The notes beneath the pieces are model-generated. The model was not told where the DNA came from. It did no database searches and was given only the letters and a program-made list of their open reading frames with translations. The position numbers and the translations under genes are program-made. A DNA stretch of 64,000 nt from Sphingomonadaceae bacterium (lineage in GTDB: Bacteria; Pseudomonadota; Alphaproteobacteria; Sphingomonadales; Sphingomonadaceae), in NCBI GenBank assembly GCA_027533105.1, contig JAPZTW010000008.1, forward strand, positions 372,001-436,000, in the 5' to 3' direction. This document shows positions 18,579 to 26,532 of this stretch, in pieces; within the stretch, counting starts at the first letter, position 1, and each line of letters begins with the position of its first letter.

Positions 18579-19423
18579 CTGTGCCCTATGCCGAAGTGAT
18601 CGGCGACCCGATCGCCCAGTCGAAGTCGCCTGCGATTCATGGCTTCTGGCTCGCCCAGCTCGGGATCGCCGCGGAATACCGGGCTTGTCACGTCACGGCA
18701 GAGGGCCTCGCCGCTTACATCGCCGCGCGGCGCAGTGATCCAGCCTGGCGCGGCTGCAACGTCACAATGCCGCACAAGCAGGCGGTCATGCCCCTGCTCG
18801 ATGCCCTCGATCCCGAGGCCGAGCGGATCGGCGCGGTCAACACCGTGGTGCGCGGGGCCGATGGCCGGCTGACGGGCTATAACACTGATGCACCAGGATT
18901 TATCGAGCCGGTCCTGCCGCTGCTGGGGGACCAGGAATACCGCTTCGCCTATGTCATCGGCACCGGCGGGGCGGCGCGGGCGATCATCGATGCGCTGTTC
19001 CACCACGAGTTCCTGATCTGGTCGATCAGCCGCAACCCGGCCAAGGCCCGGGCCGAATTCTTCGACTATCTGGGCCGCGACGAGGATTTCCTGCTCGACC
19101 TCGCCACCCTGCCCGCCGGGCCGCTGCGCCCCGCCGATCCCGAGGTGTTCAGCCTGGTCATCAACGCCACCCCATTGGGCATGACCGGCCACCCGCCGCT
19201 TGACCTGCCCTGGGGTGGATTTTTCGCGAATTCAGTGGTTTATGACATCGTGACCTCGCCGCTCGACACGCAGTTCCTGCAGGATGCGCGGGCGCAGAGC
19301 CTCGCCACGATCGATGGCCTGGCCATGCTGATCGGCCAGGCGGCGGTCGCCTTCGAGAAGTTCTTTGGCCAGCCCGCACCGCGCCGTGCCGATGCCGAAT
19401 TGCGGAGCCTGCTGACAAAATGA
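18575..19423 (+). CDS. aroE: Shikimate dehydrogenase AroE
   Basis: NADPH-dependent reduction of 3-dehydroshikimate in aromatic amino-acid synthesis. The 282-residue sequence, from a GTG start (18575), has the substrate motif [17 protein letters not shown], the catalytic lysine in [18 protein letters not shown] for shikimate contact, and the nucleotide loop [10 protein letters not shown] (about 129). It overlaps maf and coaE by four bases each. The GTG start is part of the overlap. Confidence 0.95.
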   Translation: MTVPYAEVIGDPIAQSKSPAIHGFWLAQLGIAAEYRACHVTAEGLAAYIAARRSDPAWRGCNVTMPHKQAVMPLLDALDPEAERIGAVNTVVRGADGRLTGYNTDAPGFIEPVLPLLGDQEYRFAYVIGTGGAARAIIDALFHHEFLIWSISRNPAKARAEFFDYLGRDEDFLLDLATLPAGPLRPADPEVFSLVINATPLGMTGHPPLDLPWGGFFANSVVYDIVTSPLDTQFLQDARAQSLATIDGLAMLIGQAAVAFEKFFGQPAPRRADAELRSLLTK

Positions 19424-20049
19424 CCGAAAACCGCCCCCTTCGACAGGTTCAGGGCAGACCGTTCATCCTCGGCCTCACCGGTTCGATCGGCATGGGCAAG
19501 AGCGCGGTTGCCGCCATGCTGCGCGGCCTTGGCGTGCCGGTGTTCGATGCCGATGCCGCCGTGCACGAGCTACAGGGGCCGGGCGGGGCCTGCCTTGCGC
19601 CGATCGAGCGCGCCTTTCCCGGCACGACCGGTCCGCAAGGGGTCGACCGACAAAAGCTGGGCGCGGCCGTTTTCGGCAATCCCGAGGCGCTCAAACTGCT
19701 CGAATCGATCGTTCACCCCGAAGTGGCGGAAATGCGCCGCGCCTTCCTCGCCGACAATGCCGATGCCCCGCTGATCGTGTTCGATATCCCCTTGCTGTTC
19801 GAAAAGACCGGCAACCACGGGCTCGATGCCGTCGCCGTGGTCTCCGCCCCTTACGAGCAGCAGCGCGAACGGGTCCTGGCCCGGCCGGGGATGACCGAGG
19901 AAAAGTTCGCCCAGATCCTCAAGCTCCAGGTACCCGATGCCGAGAAGCGGGCCCGGGCCGACCATGTGATCGATACCGGCACTTCGCTCGCGGAAACGCG
20001 CCATGCGGTGGCGCGCCTTGTCCATGCGATTACCGGTGCAAAGAATTAG
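19420..20049 (+). CDS. coaE: Dephospho-CoA kinase CoaE
   Basis: Last step of coenzyme A synthesis. The protein has 209 residues. Its P-loop is LGLTGSIGMGKSAVAAML (about 18-35), it has FDADAAVHEL for substrate binding, and the lid arginine region is QQRERVLARPGMTEEKF. The first 15 residues ([15 protein letters not shown]) precede the usual start and may be leader-like, but the overlap with aroE supports this ATG. Confidence 0.94.
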   Translation: MTENRPLRQVQGRPFILGLTGSIGMGKSAVAAMLRGLGVPVFDADAAVHELQGPGGACLAPIERAFPGTTGPQGVDRQKLGAAVFGNPEALKLLESIVHPEVAEMRRAFLADNADAPLIVFDIPLLFEKTGNHGLDAVAVVSAPYEQQRERVLARPGMTEEKFAQILKLQVPDAEKRARADHVIDTGTSLAETRHAVARLVHAITGAKN

Positions 20050-20099
20050 CGAGTCGGCCCCTTGCCAGCGGCGAATCCCCGGCCGATATCTAGGGGGTA

Positions 20100-20786
20100 A
20101 TGCGCGAGATCATTTTCGACACCGAAACCACGGGGCTTGATCCCAGGAGCGGTGACCGGCTGGTGGAAATCGGCTGCGTCGAGATGGTCAACCGGGTCAC
20201 CACCGGCGCAACCTTTCACTGCTATTTCAATCCTGACCGCGACATGCCCGCTGCTGCCGAAGCGGTGCACGGCCTGTCCGCCACCTTCCTGTCCGACAAG
20301 CCGCGCTTCCACGAAAAAGCCGCCGAGTTCCTCGAATTCATCGGCGATTCGATGCTGGTGGCGCACAATGCCGGGTTCGACTTCGGCTTCGTCAACATGG
20401 AGCTGGAGATGTGCGGGCTCGACCCGCTGTCCAAGGAGCGGATGATCGATACCGTGGCGCTCGCCCGGGTCCGTCATCCCGGGGCCAAGAACTCGCTCGA
20501 CGCGCTGTGCACCCGCTATGGGATCGATCGCAGCCACCGCACACTGCACGGTGCGCTGCTCGATGCCGAACTGCTGGCCCAGGTCTATGTCGAACTGACC
20601 GGTGGACGGCAGATCGGGCTGGAACTGGCGGCTGACGCCAATGTGGTCAGCCTGGCCGAGCCCGTTGCCCGCCCGCAGCGCGAACGGCCGTTCCGTGCCC
20701 CGCGCGCCCATGCACCCAGCGAGGCGGAACTGGCCGCCCACGCCGCATTGCTCGATTCGCTGAAGGAGCCGCTATGGCGTTCCTGA
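20100..20786 (+). CDS. dnaQ: DNA polymerase III epsilon subunit (proofreading exonuclease)
   Basis: 3'-5' exonuclease of the replicative polymerase. The 228-residue protein opens MREIIFDTETTGLDPRSGDR, with Exo I DxE. Exo II is AHNAGFDFGF (about 92-101) and Exo III is LHGALLDAELLAQVY near residue 152. After the exonuclease domain comes a tail with a polymerase-binding role in relatives. ATG 20100 follows AGGGGG closely. It is placed in the origin-proximal rightward cluster as in many alphaproteobacteria. Confidence 0.95.
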   Translation: MREIIFDTETTGLDPRSGDRLVEIGCVEMVNRVTTGATFHCYFNPDRDMPAAAEAVHGLSATFLSDKPRFHEKAAEFLEFIGDSMLVAHNAGFDFGFVNMELEMCGLDPLSKERMIDTVALARVRHPGAKNSLDALCTRYGIDRSHRTLHGALLDAELLAQVYVELTGGRQIGLELAADANVVSLAEPVARPQRERPFRAPRAHAPSEAELAAHAALLDSLKEPLWRS

Positions 20787-20823
20787 GCGGACCGGCCTGA
20801 TTCAACCAAGAGGAGAAGACCCC

Positions 20824-21390
20824 ATGGACATCCGCGTATCCGGCCACCAGATCGAAACCGGCGAAGCGCTCCAGGCCCATGCCCAGGAACGGATTTCCGC
20901 GGTGGTGAACAAGTACTTCTCCAATGCCCTGTCCTCCAGCGTCACCTTCAACCGCGCGCCGGCCGGGGCCTTTCGGGCCGATATCGTCACCCATGTGATG
21001 CAGGGACTGGTACTCAAGGGCGCGGGGATCGCCCACGATGCCCATGTCGCGCTCGATCAGGCGGCGGAGAAGATCGACAAGCAGCTGCGCCGTTACAAGC
21101 GCCGGATCAAGGATCGGCACGAGGCCGCCGCCCATGCCATCAAGACCGAGGAAGCGGCCTACACCGTCTTTATCGAGCCCGATGCCGAGGAAGAGGAAGT
21201 GACCGTCGATGCCCCGGTGGTGATCGCCGAAACCCGCGTCGACGTGCCGGAGGCGAGTGTTTCCGATGCCGTGATGATGCTCGACCTGCGCAATACCAAT
21301 GCCCTGCTGTTCAAGAATGCGGGCACGGGCAAACACAACATGGTCTACCGCCGGGGCGACGGGTCCATCGGGTGGGTTGAACCTTCCTGA
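20824..21390 (+). CDS. hpf: Long-form ribosome hibernation-promoting factor
   Basis: Binds the decoding centre and dimerises 70S ribosomes in starvation. The 188-residue length shows the long form. The N-terminal domain starts MDIRVSGHQIETGEALQAHA and has the basic KQLRRYKRRIKDRH helix end. The C-terminal dimerisation domain is MLDLRNTNALLFKNAGTGKH to the end. AGAGGAGAAG precedes the ATG by nine bases, a strong site. It lies upstream of ptsN, a common pairing. Confidence 0.94.
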   Translation: MDIRVSGHQIETGEALQAHAQERISAVVNKYFSNALSSSVTFNRAPAGAFRADIVTHVMQGLVLKGAGIAHDAHVALDQAAEKIDKQLRRYKRRIKDRHEAAAHAIKTEEAAYTVFIEPDAEEEEVTVDAPVVIAETRVDVPEASVSDAVMMLDLRNTNALLFKNAGTGKHNMVYRRGDGSIGWVEPS

Positions 21391-21514
21391 CCATAAGAGT
21401 ATGGGCGCCCCTGACCTTTGGTGAGGGTGAGGGGGTGATGGTGCGGCAGCGATTCCGCCTCCCTTGCCTCCTGGCCGGTGCCAGCGCCCCCCGTTTCGGA
21501 CCTATTCCACTGCC

Positions 21515-21976
21515 ATGACCGCACTTTTCACGCTCTTGCCCGAAGCCGTCGGCACTATCGCTGCTGACAGCAAGCAGACGATTCTCGAGCAGCTCGCGCA
21601 GCGATTCGCCGGGGTTTATGGCCTCGACCCGGTCCAGGTGCTGGAACGCATCGAGGAGCGGGAACGACTGGGAAGCACCGGTTTCGGGCGCGGCGTGGCG
21701 ATTCCCCATGCCCGCCTGCCCGGCCTGGTGCGGCCGGTCGCGGTGTTCCAGCGACTGGAAGCGCCGGTGGCCTTCGATGCCGCCGATGGCATGCCGGTCG
21801 ATCTGGTGTTCGGTCTGCTCTCGCCCGAAGCGGCCGGTGCCGCGCACCTCCACGCGCTGGCTGCGATCAGCCGGATGATGCGCGACGAGGCCATGCATGC
21901 CGCGCTGAGCGAGGCCCCGGGGGCCGAGGCGCTTTACGCCCTGCTTGCCAATGTCATCGACCGCGACGCCGCCTGA
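21515..21976 (+). CDS. ptsN: PTS EIIA-Ntr protein PtsN
   Basis: Phosphoacceptor of the nitrogen phosphotransferase system, regulating potassium transport and stress responses. The 153 residues include the phosphorylation histidine in GRGVAIPHARLPGL (about 68) and FGLLSPEAAGAAHLHALAAI. The start at 21515 (MTALFTLLPEA) is preferred over the upstream frame extension. The last 26 bases overlap the thioesterase gene in another frame. Confidence 0.92.
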   Translation: MTALFTLLPEAVGTIAADSKQTILEQLAQRFAGVYGLDPVQVLERIEERERLGSTGFGRGVAIPHARLPGLVRPVAVFQRLEAPVAFDAADGMPVDLVFGLLSPEAAGAAHLHALAAISRMMRDEAMHAALSEAPGAEALYALLANVIDRDAA

Positions 21977-22439
21977 CGCAGGCGTGTCCGGTGCCGCGCT
22001 GCACTGGCGCGCCCTGGAAAGCCTCTATGCCTCGGCACCGGTCAACCGGCTGTTCGAATCCGAACTGACCGTGACCGGCGAAGGCAGCGCCCGGATCGTC
22101 TTCAACGTGACTGAAAGCTGCTATCACGCGGCCGGAGCGGCGCACGGCACGATCTATTTCAAGATGCTGGACGATGCCGCCTTCTATGCGGCCAACACGC
22201 TGGTAACCGACCGTTTCCTGCTGACTACCGCCTTCAACCTCCATTTCACCAAGCCGGTCCGCACCGGCCAGGTCATTGCCGAAGGGCGCTGGGTTTCCGG
22301 GCGCAAGCGGGTGCTGGTGGCGGAAAGCCGGCTGGTCGATGCCGAGGGCGAGGAAATCGGCCGGGGTACCGGCACCTTCATGCGCAGCCGCATCGCCCTG
22401 GCCGGCTTGCCAGGCTATGCCGCCGCGCTTGGCGGCTAG
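21951..22439 (+). CDS. Hotdog-fold thioesterase (PaaI-like)
   Basis: A 162-residue hotdog-fold protein with AAGAAHGTIYFKMLDDAAFY (the HG-containing helix motif) and TAFNLHFTKPVRTGQVIAEG, typical of small acyl-CoA thioesterases. The ATG at 21951 lies inside the end of ptsN. Substrate unknown; PaaI relatives act on phenylacetyl- or medium-chain acyl-CoA. Confidence 0.86.
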   Translation: MSSTATPPDAGVSGAALHWRALESLYASAPVNRLFESELTVTGEGSARIVFNVTESCYHAAGAAHGTIYFKMLDDAAFYAANTLVTDRFLLTTAFNLHFTKPVRTGQVIAEGRWVSGRKRVLVAESRLVDAEGEEIGRGTGTFMRSRIALAGLPGYAAALGG

Positions 22440-22443
22440 GACC

Positions 22444-22773
22444 ATGGAACCGCGCCTGCCCGCCCAGCTCGAGGTTGGCGCGCTGATCCGGCTGGTCGAG
22501 GCGGCGGGCGGCTTCGCCACGGTCCTGCGCAAAGGTGAACGCGATGGCGGGACAATCCTTGTCGTCCTGACCGAAAAGGGCGGAAATACGCGGGTTTTCG
22601 AACGCATGCCGCGTCCCGACGGTACGCGGGAATGGCTCCTTGCCAAGGCTGAAGATCCTGAAAACAGACAGGAAATCCAGGAATGGCTGGCGCGCCGTGG
22701 CAGTCAGGACCCTGACCTGTGGATTGTCGAACTGGATATCGTGAATGGTGAACGGTTCATCCGATCGGAATAA
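22444..22773 (+). CDS. DUF1491 family protein
   Basis: A 109-residue cytoplasmic protein, MEPRLPAQLEVGALIRLVEA onward, with VLRKGERDGGTILVVLTEKG and a C-terminal LWIVELDIVNGERFI. This matches the DUF1491 pattern of alphaproteobacteria. Function unknown. It starts four bases after the thioesterase stop, so it is probably in the same transcript. The longer frame upstream overlaps the thioesterase and is not credible. Confidence 0.86.
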   Translation: MEPRLPAQLEVGALIRLVEAAGGFATVLRKGERDGGTILVVLTEKGGNTRVFERMPRPDGTREWLLAKAEDPENRQEIQEWLARRGSQDPDLWIVELDIVNGERFIRSE

Positions 22774-22981
22774 TCGGCGGGTTGACTTTGCTGCACTGCG
22801 GAATCAAGGGGGCGCACCTTTGTTTGTGCGCAGGCGGTGCGGGCGGCGTTTCGGCCCTTCGCGCTAGCACGCAGACGGGGGACAGCCGGCAGGATTTTCG
22901 GCCGGGGGCAGACTGATTCAGGTTTTTCCGCCCCCTTCCCATCCTGCGCCAGGCGCGTCCACCGCCCAATAAGACGGACGA

Positions 22982-23608
22982 ATGCGCCGCATTCACAACA
23001 GTACCAAGCTCAACCGCGCCAGCGCCATCGCTGTCGCCGCGAGCCTCATGATGATCCTGGTCAGCGCCAACGGTTCGGGCGCTGCCGCGGAAACCAAGGT
23101 TCCCGCACTGATCCAGGCAGAACCCCCCATCCAGACCATTTCCCAGCCGGTAATCCAGCCGCTCCCGTCGGAAGACGCGGAGGAGAGCACTCTTGCCGAC
23201 AGCCTGGATGATCTGGTTGCGATCCAGCCCCAGCCCGAAGAGCTCTCGCACGATCTCACCTGCCTGGCCGGGGCAATCTATTTCGAATCCAAGGGTGAAT
23301 CGCTGGAAGGCCAGCTGGCGGTGGGCCGGGTGATCGTCACCCGCTCCAAGTCGGGCCGTTTCCCGGAAACCTATTGCGGCGTGGTTTACCAGCCGTCGCA
23401 GTTCTCGTTCGTGCGCGGCAAGTCGATGCCGACGATCAACCGCAATTCGCGCCACTGGAAGAATGCCGTGGCGATTGCCCAGATCGCGCATGAAGGCACC
23501 TGGCGCAGCCCGGTTGAAGGCGCGCTGTTCTTCCACGCCGCCTATGTCTCGCCCGGCTGGCGCCTCAAGCGCATGGCCCGCGTCGACAACCACGTGTTCT
23601 ATCGCTGA
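22982..23608 (+). CDS. SleB-family cell wall hydrolase
   Basis: Exported peptidoglycan hydrolase of 208 residues. An N-terminal signal-anchor region (about 10-32, ending SGAAAE) is followed by a 55-residue linker and a hydrolase-2 domain, CLAGAIYFESKGESLEGQLA, where the glutamate is the likely catalytic acid. Then come YCGVVYQPSQFSFVRGKSM and a C-terminal ALFFHAAYVSPGW. A strong terminator follows its stop. It is the last rightward gene of the origin-proximal block. Confidence 0.9.
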   Translation: MRRIHNSTKLNRASAIAVAASLMMILVSANGSGAAAETKVPALIQAEPPIQTISQPVIQPLPSEDAEESTLADSLDDLVAIQPQPEELSHDLTCLAGAIYFESKGESLEGQLAVGRVIVTRSKSGRFPETYCGVVYQPSQFSFVRGKSMPTINRNSRHWKNAVAIAQIAHEGTWRSPVEGALFFHAAYVSPGWRLKRMARVDNHVFYR

Positions 23609-23632
23609 ACCGATTTTACCGCTGATCGGAAC

Positions 23633-23658
23633 GGGGGGCTTCGGCCCCCCTTCCTTTT
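23633..23658 (+). terminator. Rho-independent terminator after the SleB gene
   Basis: GGGGGGC, TTCG tetraloop, GCCCCCC, then TTCCTTTT. The UUCG loop makes a very stable hairpin. It closes the rightward block and stands in front of convergent xthA. Confidence 0.9.
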
Positions 23659-23667
23659 GCTGCGGCT

Positions 23668-24441
23668 TCAGCGGTGCAATTCGACCCAGATCGGGGCGTG
23701 ATCGCTGGCCTTTTCGCGGCCGCGGTGATCCTTGTCGACCCCGCAGGCCAGCAACCGGTCAGCCAGCTCCGGTGAAAGCAGGGCATGGTCGATCCGGAAC
23801 CCGTGATCGCGCTGCCAGGCTCCGGCCTGGTAATCCCAATAGGTCCAGACCCCGCCGCGCGGGTTGTGCGTGGCGATCGCGTCGGTCCACCCATCAGCCA
23901 GCAACCGCATGTAGGCATCGCGCGATTCGGGCTGCATCAGCGCATCGTCGGCCATGGCTTTGGGCGACCAGATGTCGCGGTCGGTCGGGATCACGTTGTA
24001 ATCGCCCAGCACCACGGCGGGCACTTCCTCGGCCATGATGGCCCGCATCCGGGTGCGCAGGCGTTCCATCCAGGCGAGCTTGTAATCGAACTTGGGGCCG
24101 GGCTGCGGATTGCCATTGGGCAGGTAGATGTTGACGATTCGGGTGTCGAACACCTCGACCTCAAGATAGCGCGACTGCGCGTCCTCCGGATCGCCGGGCA
24201 GGCCCTGCTGCACCACGACTGGCCTGGTCCCGTCGGCCAGCACGGCCACCCCGTTGAAACCCTTCTGCCCGTGCCACACGGCCTGATAGCCGATCTGCTC
24301 GAACTCGGCGGCGGGAAAGCCCTCGTCCTGGGTCTTGATTTCCTGGAGACAGGCCACTGCCGGGCGGGTTTCCGCCAGCCATTCGAGCAGCCGCGGCAGC
24401 CGGGCCTTGATCCCGTTAATGTTGAACGAGGCGATCCGCAC
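23668..24441 (-). CDS. xthA: Exodeoxyribonuclease III
   Basis: AP endonuclease and 3'-5' exonuclease of base-excision repair. The 257 residues include MRIASFNINGIKARLPRLLE, CLQEIKTQDEGFP with the metal-binding Glu, NIYLPNGNPQ, the catalytic VVLGDYNVIP (about 148), and the C-terminal SDHAPIWVEL with the catalytic Asp-His. Length is normal. It follows erpA on the same strand with only nine bases between. Confidence 0.95.
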   Translation of the reverse strand: MRIASFNINGIKARLPRLLEWLAETRPAVACLQEIKTQDEGFPAAEFEQIGYQAVWHGQKGFNGVAVLADGTRPVVVQQGLPGDPEDAQSRYLEVEVFDTRIVNIYLPNGNPQPGPKFDYKLAWMERLRTRMRAIMAEEVPAVVLGDYNVIPTDRDIWSPKAMADDALMQPESRDAYMRLLADGWTDAIATHNPRGGVWTYWDYQAGAWQRDHGFRIDHALLSPELADRLLACGVDKDHRGREKASDHAPIWVELHR

Positions 24442-24450
24442 CGGCTGCGA

Positions 24451-24783
24451 TCAGACCGCAAAACTGGAGCCGCAGCCACAGCCGGCGGCTGCCTGCGGAT
24501 TCTCGACCTTGAACGCCGAGCCCCCCAGTGAATCGACGAAATCGACCGTGCTGCCGGCTACCAGGTCGAGGCTGACCGGATCGACCACCAGCTTCACGCC
24601 ATCGGTCTCGACCACCAGGTCATCGCTATCGATGCTTTCGGCCAGGCCGAAGCGGTACTGGAAGCCCGAGCAGCCGCCACCCTCGACCGCCAGCCGCAAG
24701 GCCGCTGGCTTGCCCTGCTTGGCGGCAATGAAGGCCACGCGCGCCGCGGCGGCGGGACTGAGGTTCATGGTCGGCGCATCCAT
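24451..24783 (-). CDS. erpA: Iron-sulfur cluster insertion protein (ErpA-like)
   Basis: A-type carrier delivering Fe-S clusters to apo-proteins. The start MDAPTMNLSPAAAARVAFIA gives 110 residues. The three cluster cysteines are in EGGGCSGFQYRF (about 45) and AAGCGCGSSF near the C terminus. It is distinct from the second A-type protein in the suf operon at 53.6 kb. The longer frame to 24819 has no better ribosome site. Confidence 0.92.
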   Translation of the reverse strand: MDAPTMNLSPAAAARVAFIAAKQGKPAALRLAVEGGGCSGFQYRFGLAESIDSDDLVVETDGVKLVVDPVSLDLVAGSTVDFVDSLGGSAFKVENPQAAAGCGCGSSFAV

Positions 24784-24826
24784 GGATGCCGATGTAGGCC
24801 GAGCGGCCCCGGCCCGCAAGGTGGCG

Positions 24827-25255
24827 TCAGGCGCTCTGGATATAGCTGCGCATGGCCTCGGCCTCGCTTTCGATCCGTTCGATCCGGTATTTCACAAGAT
24901 CGCCGATCGAAACGAAGCCGATCATCGCCCCGTCGCGCACCACCGGCAAGTGCCGGATCCGCCGCCGGGTCATCAGCCCCAGCGCTTCGAGCACCTCGGT
25001 TGCCGGATCGACCGTGATGGCCGGCGCGGTCATCACATCGCCCACCGGGCCGTCGAGCATCGCCGGGCCGACTGCGGCGAGGCGGTAGACCACGTCACGT
25101 TCCGAAAAGATCCCGGCGATCGCTCCGCCCTTCAATACTGGCAGGGCGCCGATCCGTTTTTCGGCCAGCAGCGCAACGGCTTCGCGCACCGAGGCGTGGA
25201 CATCGATTGACATGATCGGGCCGCTGCGACCCTCGATCAGGCGGGCAATGGTCAT
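24827..25255 (-). CDS. CBS-domain pair protein
   Basis: A 142-residue protein built of two CBS domains: EAVALLAEKRIGALPVLKGG with IFSERDVVYRLA, and ALGLMTRRRIRHLPVVRDGA with FVSIGDLVKYRI. These usually bind adenine nucleotides. It resembles the stand-alone CBS proteins that sense energy charge, but the partner is unknown. The start at 25255 is set by GGAGGA seven bases upstream. Confidence 0.92.
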   Translation of the reverse strand: MTIARLIEGRSGPIMSIDVHASVREAVALLAEKRIGALPVLKGGAIAGIFSERDVVYRLAAVGPAMLDGPVGDVMTAPAITVDPATEVLEALGLMTRRRIRHLPVVRDGAMIGFVSIGDLVKYRIERIESEAEAMRSYIQSA

Positions 25256-25368
25256 GGCTATCCTCCCCCAGCCAGACTCGGATGATGCCATGAACCGGCG
25301 GCGATGGCGAGTCCGCCCATTGACTCACCCTCTTGCCTTGCCGCGCGCAGAGGCGCATGGCGCGGTCC

Positions 25369-25641
25369 ATGAACCGATCACCGCTCGAAAACCCCGAACT
25401 CGCCGCAATCGCTTGGGGCCGGTACAAGCGCCTGATGCGCAACTGGGCGCTGGTCACGCTGGTGGTCTGCGCCGGGTTGATCGCTTACCTCGCCTGGGAA
25501 TTCGGCCTGCCCTCGATCCATCTCTACATCGCGACGGTGCTGGGCACGGCCGGCTTCATGATGCTGACGGTGGCGCTGATGGCCCTGCTGTTCCTCTCCA
25601 GCGGAACCGGCCACGACGAAGCCGTCGACGAACGCGACTGA
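25369..25641 (+). CDS. Small membrane protein of unknown function
   Basis: About 90 residues with two transmembrane segments, WALVTLVVCAGLIAYLAW and LYIATVLGTAGFMMLTVALM, a basic N-terminal loop (RYKRLMRN) and an acidic tail (GHDEAVDERD). I do not recognise a functional family. ATG 25369 is used because MNRSPLENPELAAIAW looks like the conserved beginning. ATG 25357 is also possible and has AGAGG nearby. Convergent with the ferredoxin gene. Confidence 0.72.
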   Translation: MNRSPLENPELAAIAWGRYKRLMRNWALVTLVVCAGLIAYLAWEFGLPSIHLYIATVLGTAGFMMLTVALMALLFLSSGTGHDEAVDERD

Positions 25642-25645
25642 GCGC

Positions 25646-26125
25646 TCAGCCCTGTTTCGCGGCTGGCGGATCGAGGCGGTATTCGGCCACCGGTTCGCCG
25701 CCGATCAGGTGCTGCTGGATAATCCGTTCCAGCACTTCGGGCGTGCATGAGTGGTACCAGGTCGGCCCGGGCCAGACCACCGCGACCGGGCCAGCCGCGC
25801 AGACCCGCAGGCAGCCCACCTTGTTGCGCAGCACCCCGGTATGGCCCCCCAGGCCCAGCTCGCCCAGCCGCTTCTTCAGGAATTTCCACGCTTCTTGCCC
25901 GCTGGCGAGGTCGCAGCACTTGGGTTCGCCGGGATCGGCACAGAGGAAGATCTGCCAGCGCACGGCATGACCGCCCAGCCGGTCGAGCCGGGTGCGGGCT
26001 TCGGCGATTTCAGCTTCGGCAGGGAGATGGTCGGCCAGCGGGGTCAGACCTTCTTGCCAACGATCCGCGCGATTTCGGCTGCGACCATGCGTTCGACCAG
26101 CGGCGGCAGGTTCTTGTCGAGCCAT
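25646..26125 (-). CDS. Thioredoxin-like (2Fe-2S) ferredoxin
   Basis: A ferredoxin with a thioredoxin-like fold. The four cluster cysteines are in [15 protein letters not shown] and [19 protein letters not shown], followed by [20 protein letters not shown]. The conserved part starts about [10 protein letters not shown]. The only ATG in frame (26125) overlaps popZ by 82 bases; GTG at 25963 or a CTG start at 26038 (AAGAAGG nine bases before) would give shorter products, so the N terminus is uncertain. The role is probably electron transfer. It is likely co-transcribed with popZ. Confidence 0.78.
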   Translation of the reverse strand: MARQEPAAAGRTHGRSRNRADRWQEGLTPLADHLPAEAEIAEARTRLDRLGGHAVRWQIFLCADPGEPKCCDLASGQEAWKFLKKRLGELGLGGHTGVLRNKVGCLRVCAAGPVAVVWPGPTWYHSCTPEVLERIIQQHLIGGEPVAEYRLDPPAAKQG

Positions 26126-26496
26126 TCTGCCAGGGCCGGGCGCAGCAGTTCGCGGGTCAGCCCTTCAAGCGAGGTTTCGCCCGAACGGACGATCTGCGGG
26201 GGGACCCCGGGTTCGGCCAGCATCGCCAGCGCGGCCAGCGATTCGCGCATCGAACTGGCGCGCTCTTCGGGCAGCAGCGGCGATTCGTCGCCGGCTTCAT
26301 CCTCGGTCAGTTCCGCCGACGAATCGAGTTCGAAGATGTCGTCGTCCGCCGCTTCGGCCGGTTCGGGGGAAGGACGCAGGCCGCGCTCTTCGCGCACCTT
26401 GCGTTCAACCGCGGCAATTGCCCGATTGTCGCGCGCGATCACCTTCTTGATCGATTCGAGAATCTCCTCGACCGAAGGTTCACCGGTCTGGCGCAT
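26044..26496 (-). CDS. popZ: PopZ-like polar organising protein (DUF2497)
   Basis: A 150-residue acidic protein with the PopZ layout. There is a short N-terminal helix ([20 protein letters not shown]) for client binding, a Pro/Glu/Asp-rich disordered middle (about 45-85, e.g. [20 protein letters not shown]), and C-terminal oligomerisation helices ([20 protein letters not shown], then [12 protein letters not shown]). In Caulobacter PopZ condenses at poles and captures ParB-parS. Here it lies about 9 kb from the origin and 20 kb from parAB. It starts 36 bases after the tolC-like gene's stop on the opposite flank. Confidence 0.87.
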   Translation of the reverse strand: MRQTGEPSVEEILESIKKVIARDNRAIAAVERKVREERGLRPSPEPAEAADDDIFELDSSAELTEDEAGDESPLLPEERASSMRESLAALAMLAEPGVPPQIVRSGETSLEGLTRELLRPALAEWLDKNLPPLVERMVAAEIARIVGKKV

Positions 26497-26532
26497 CGCA
26501 TAACCCCCATGGCGTCCCGATCCGGGACGGAA

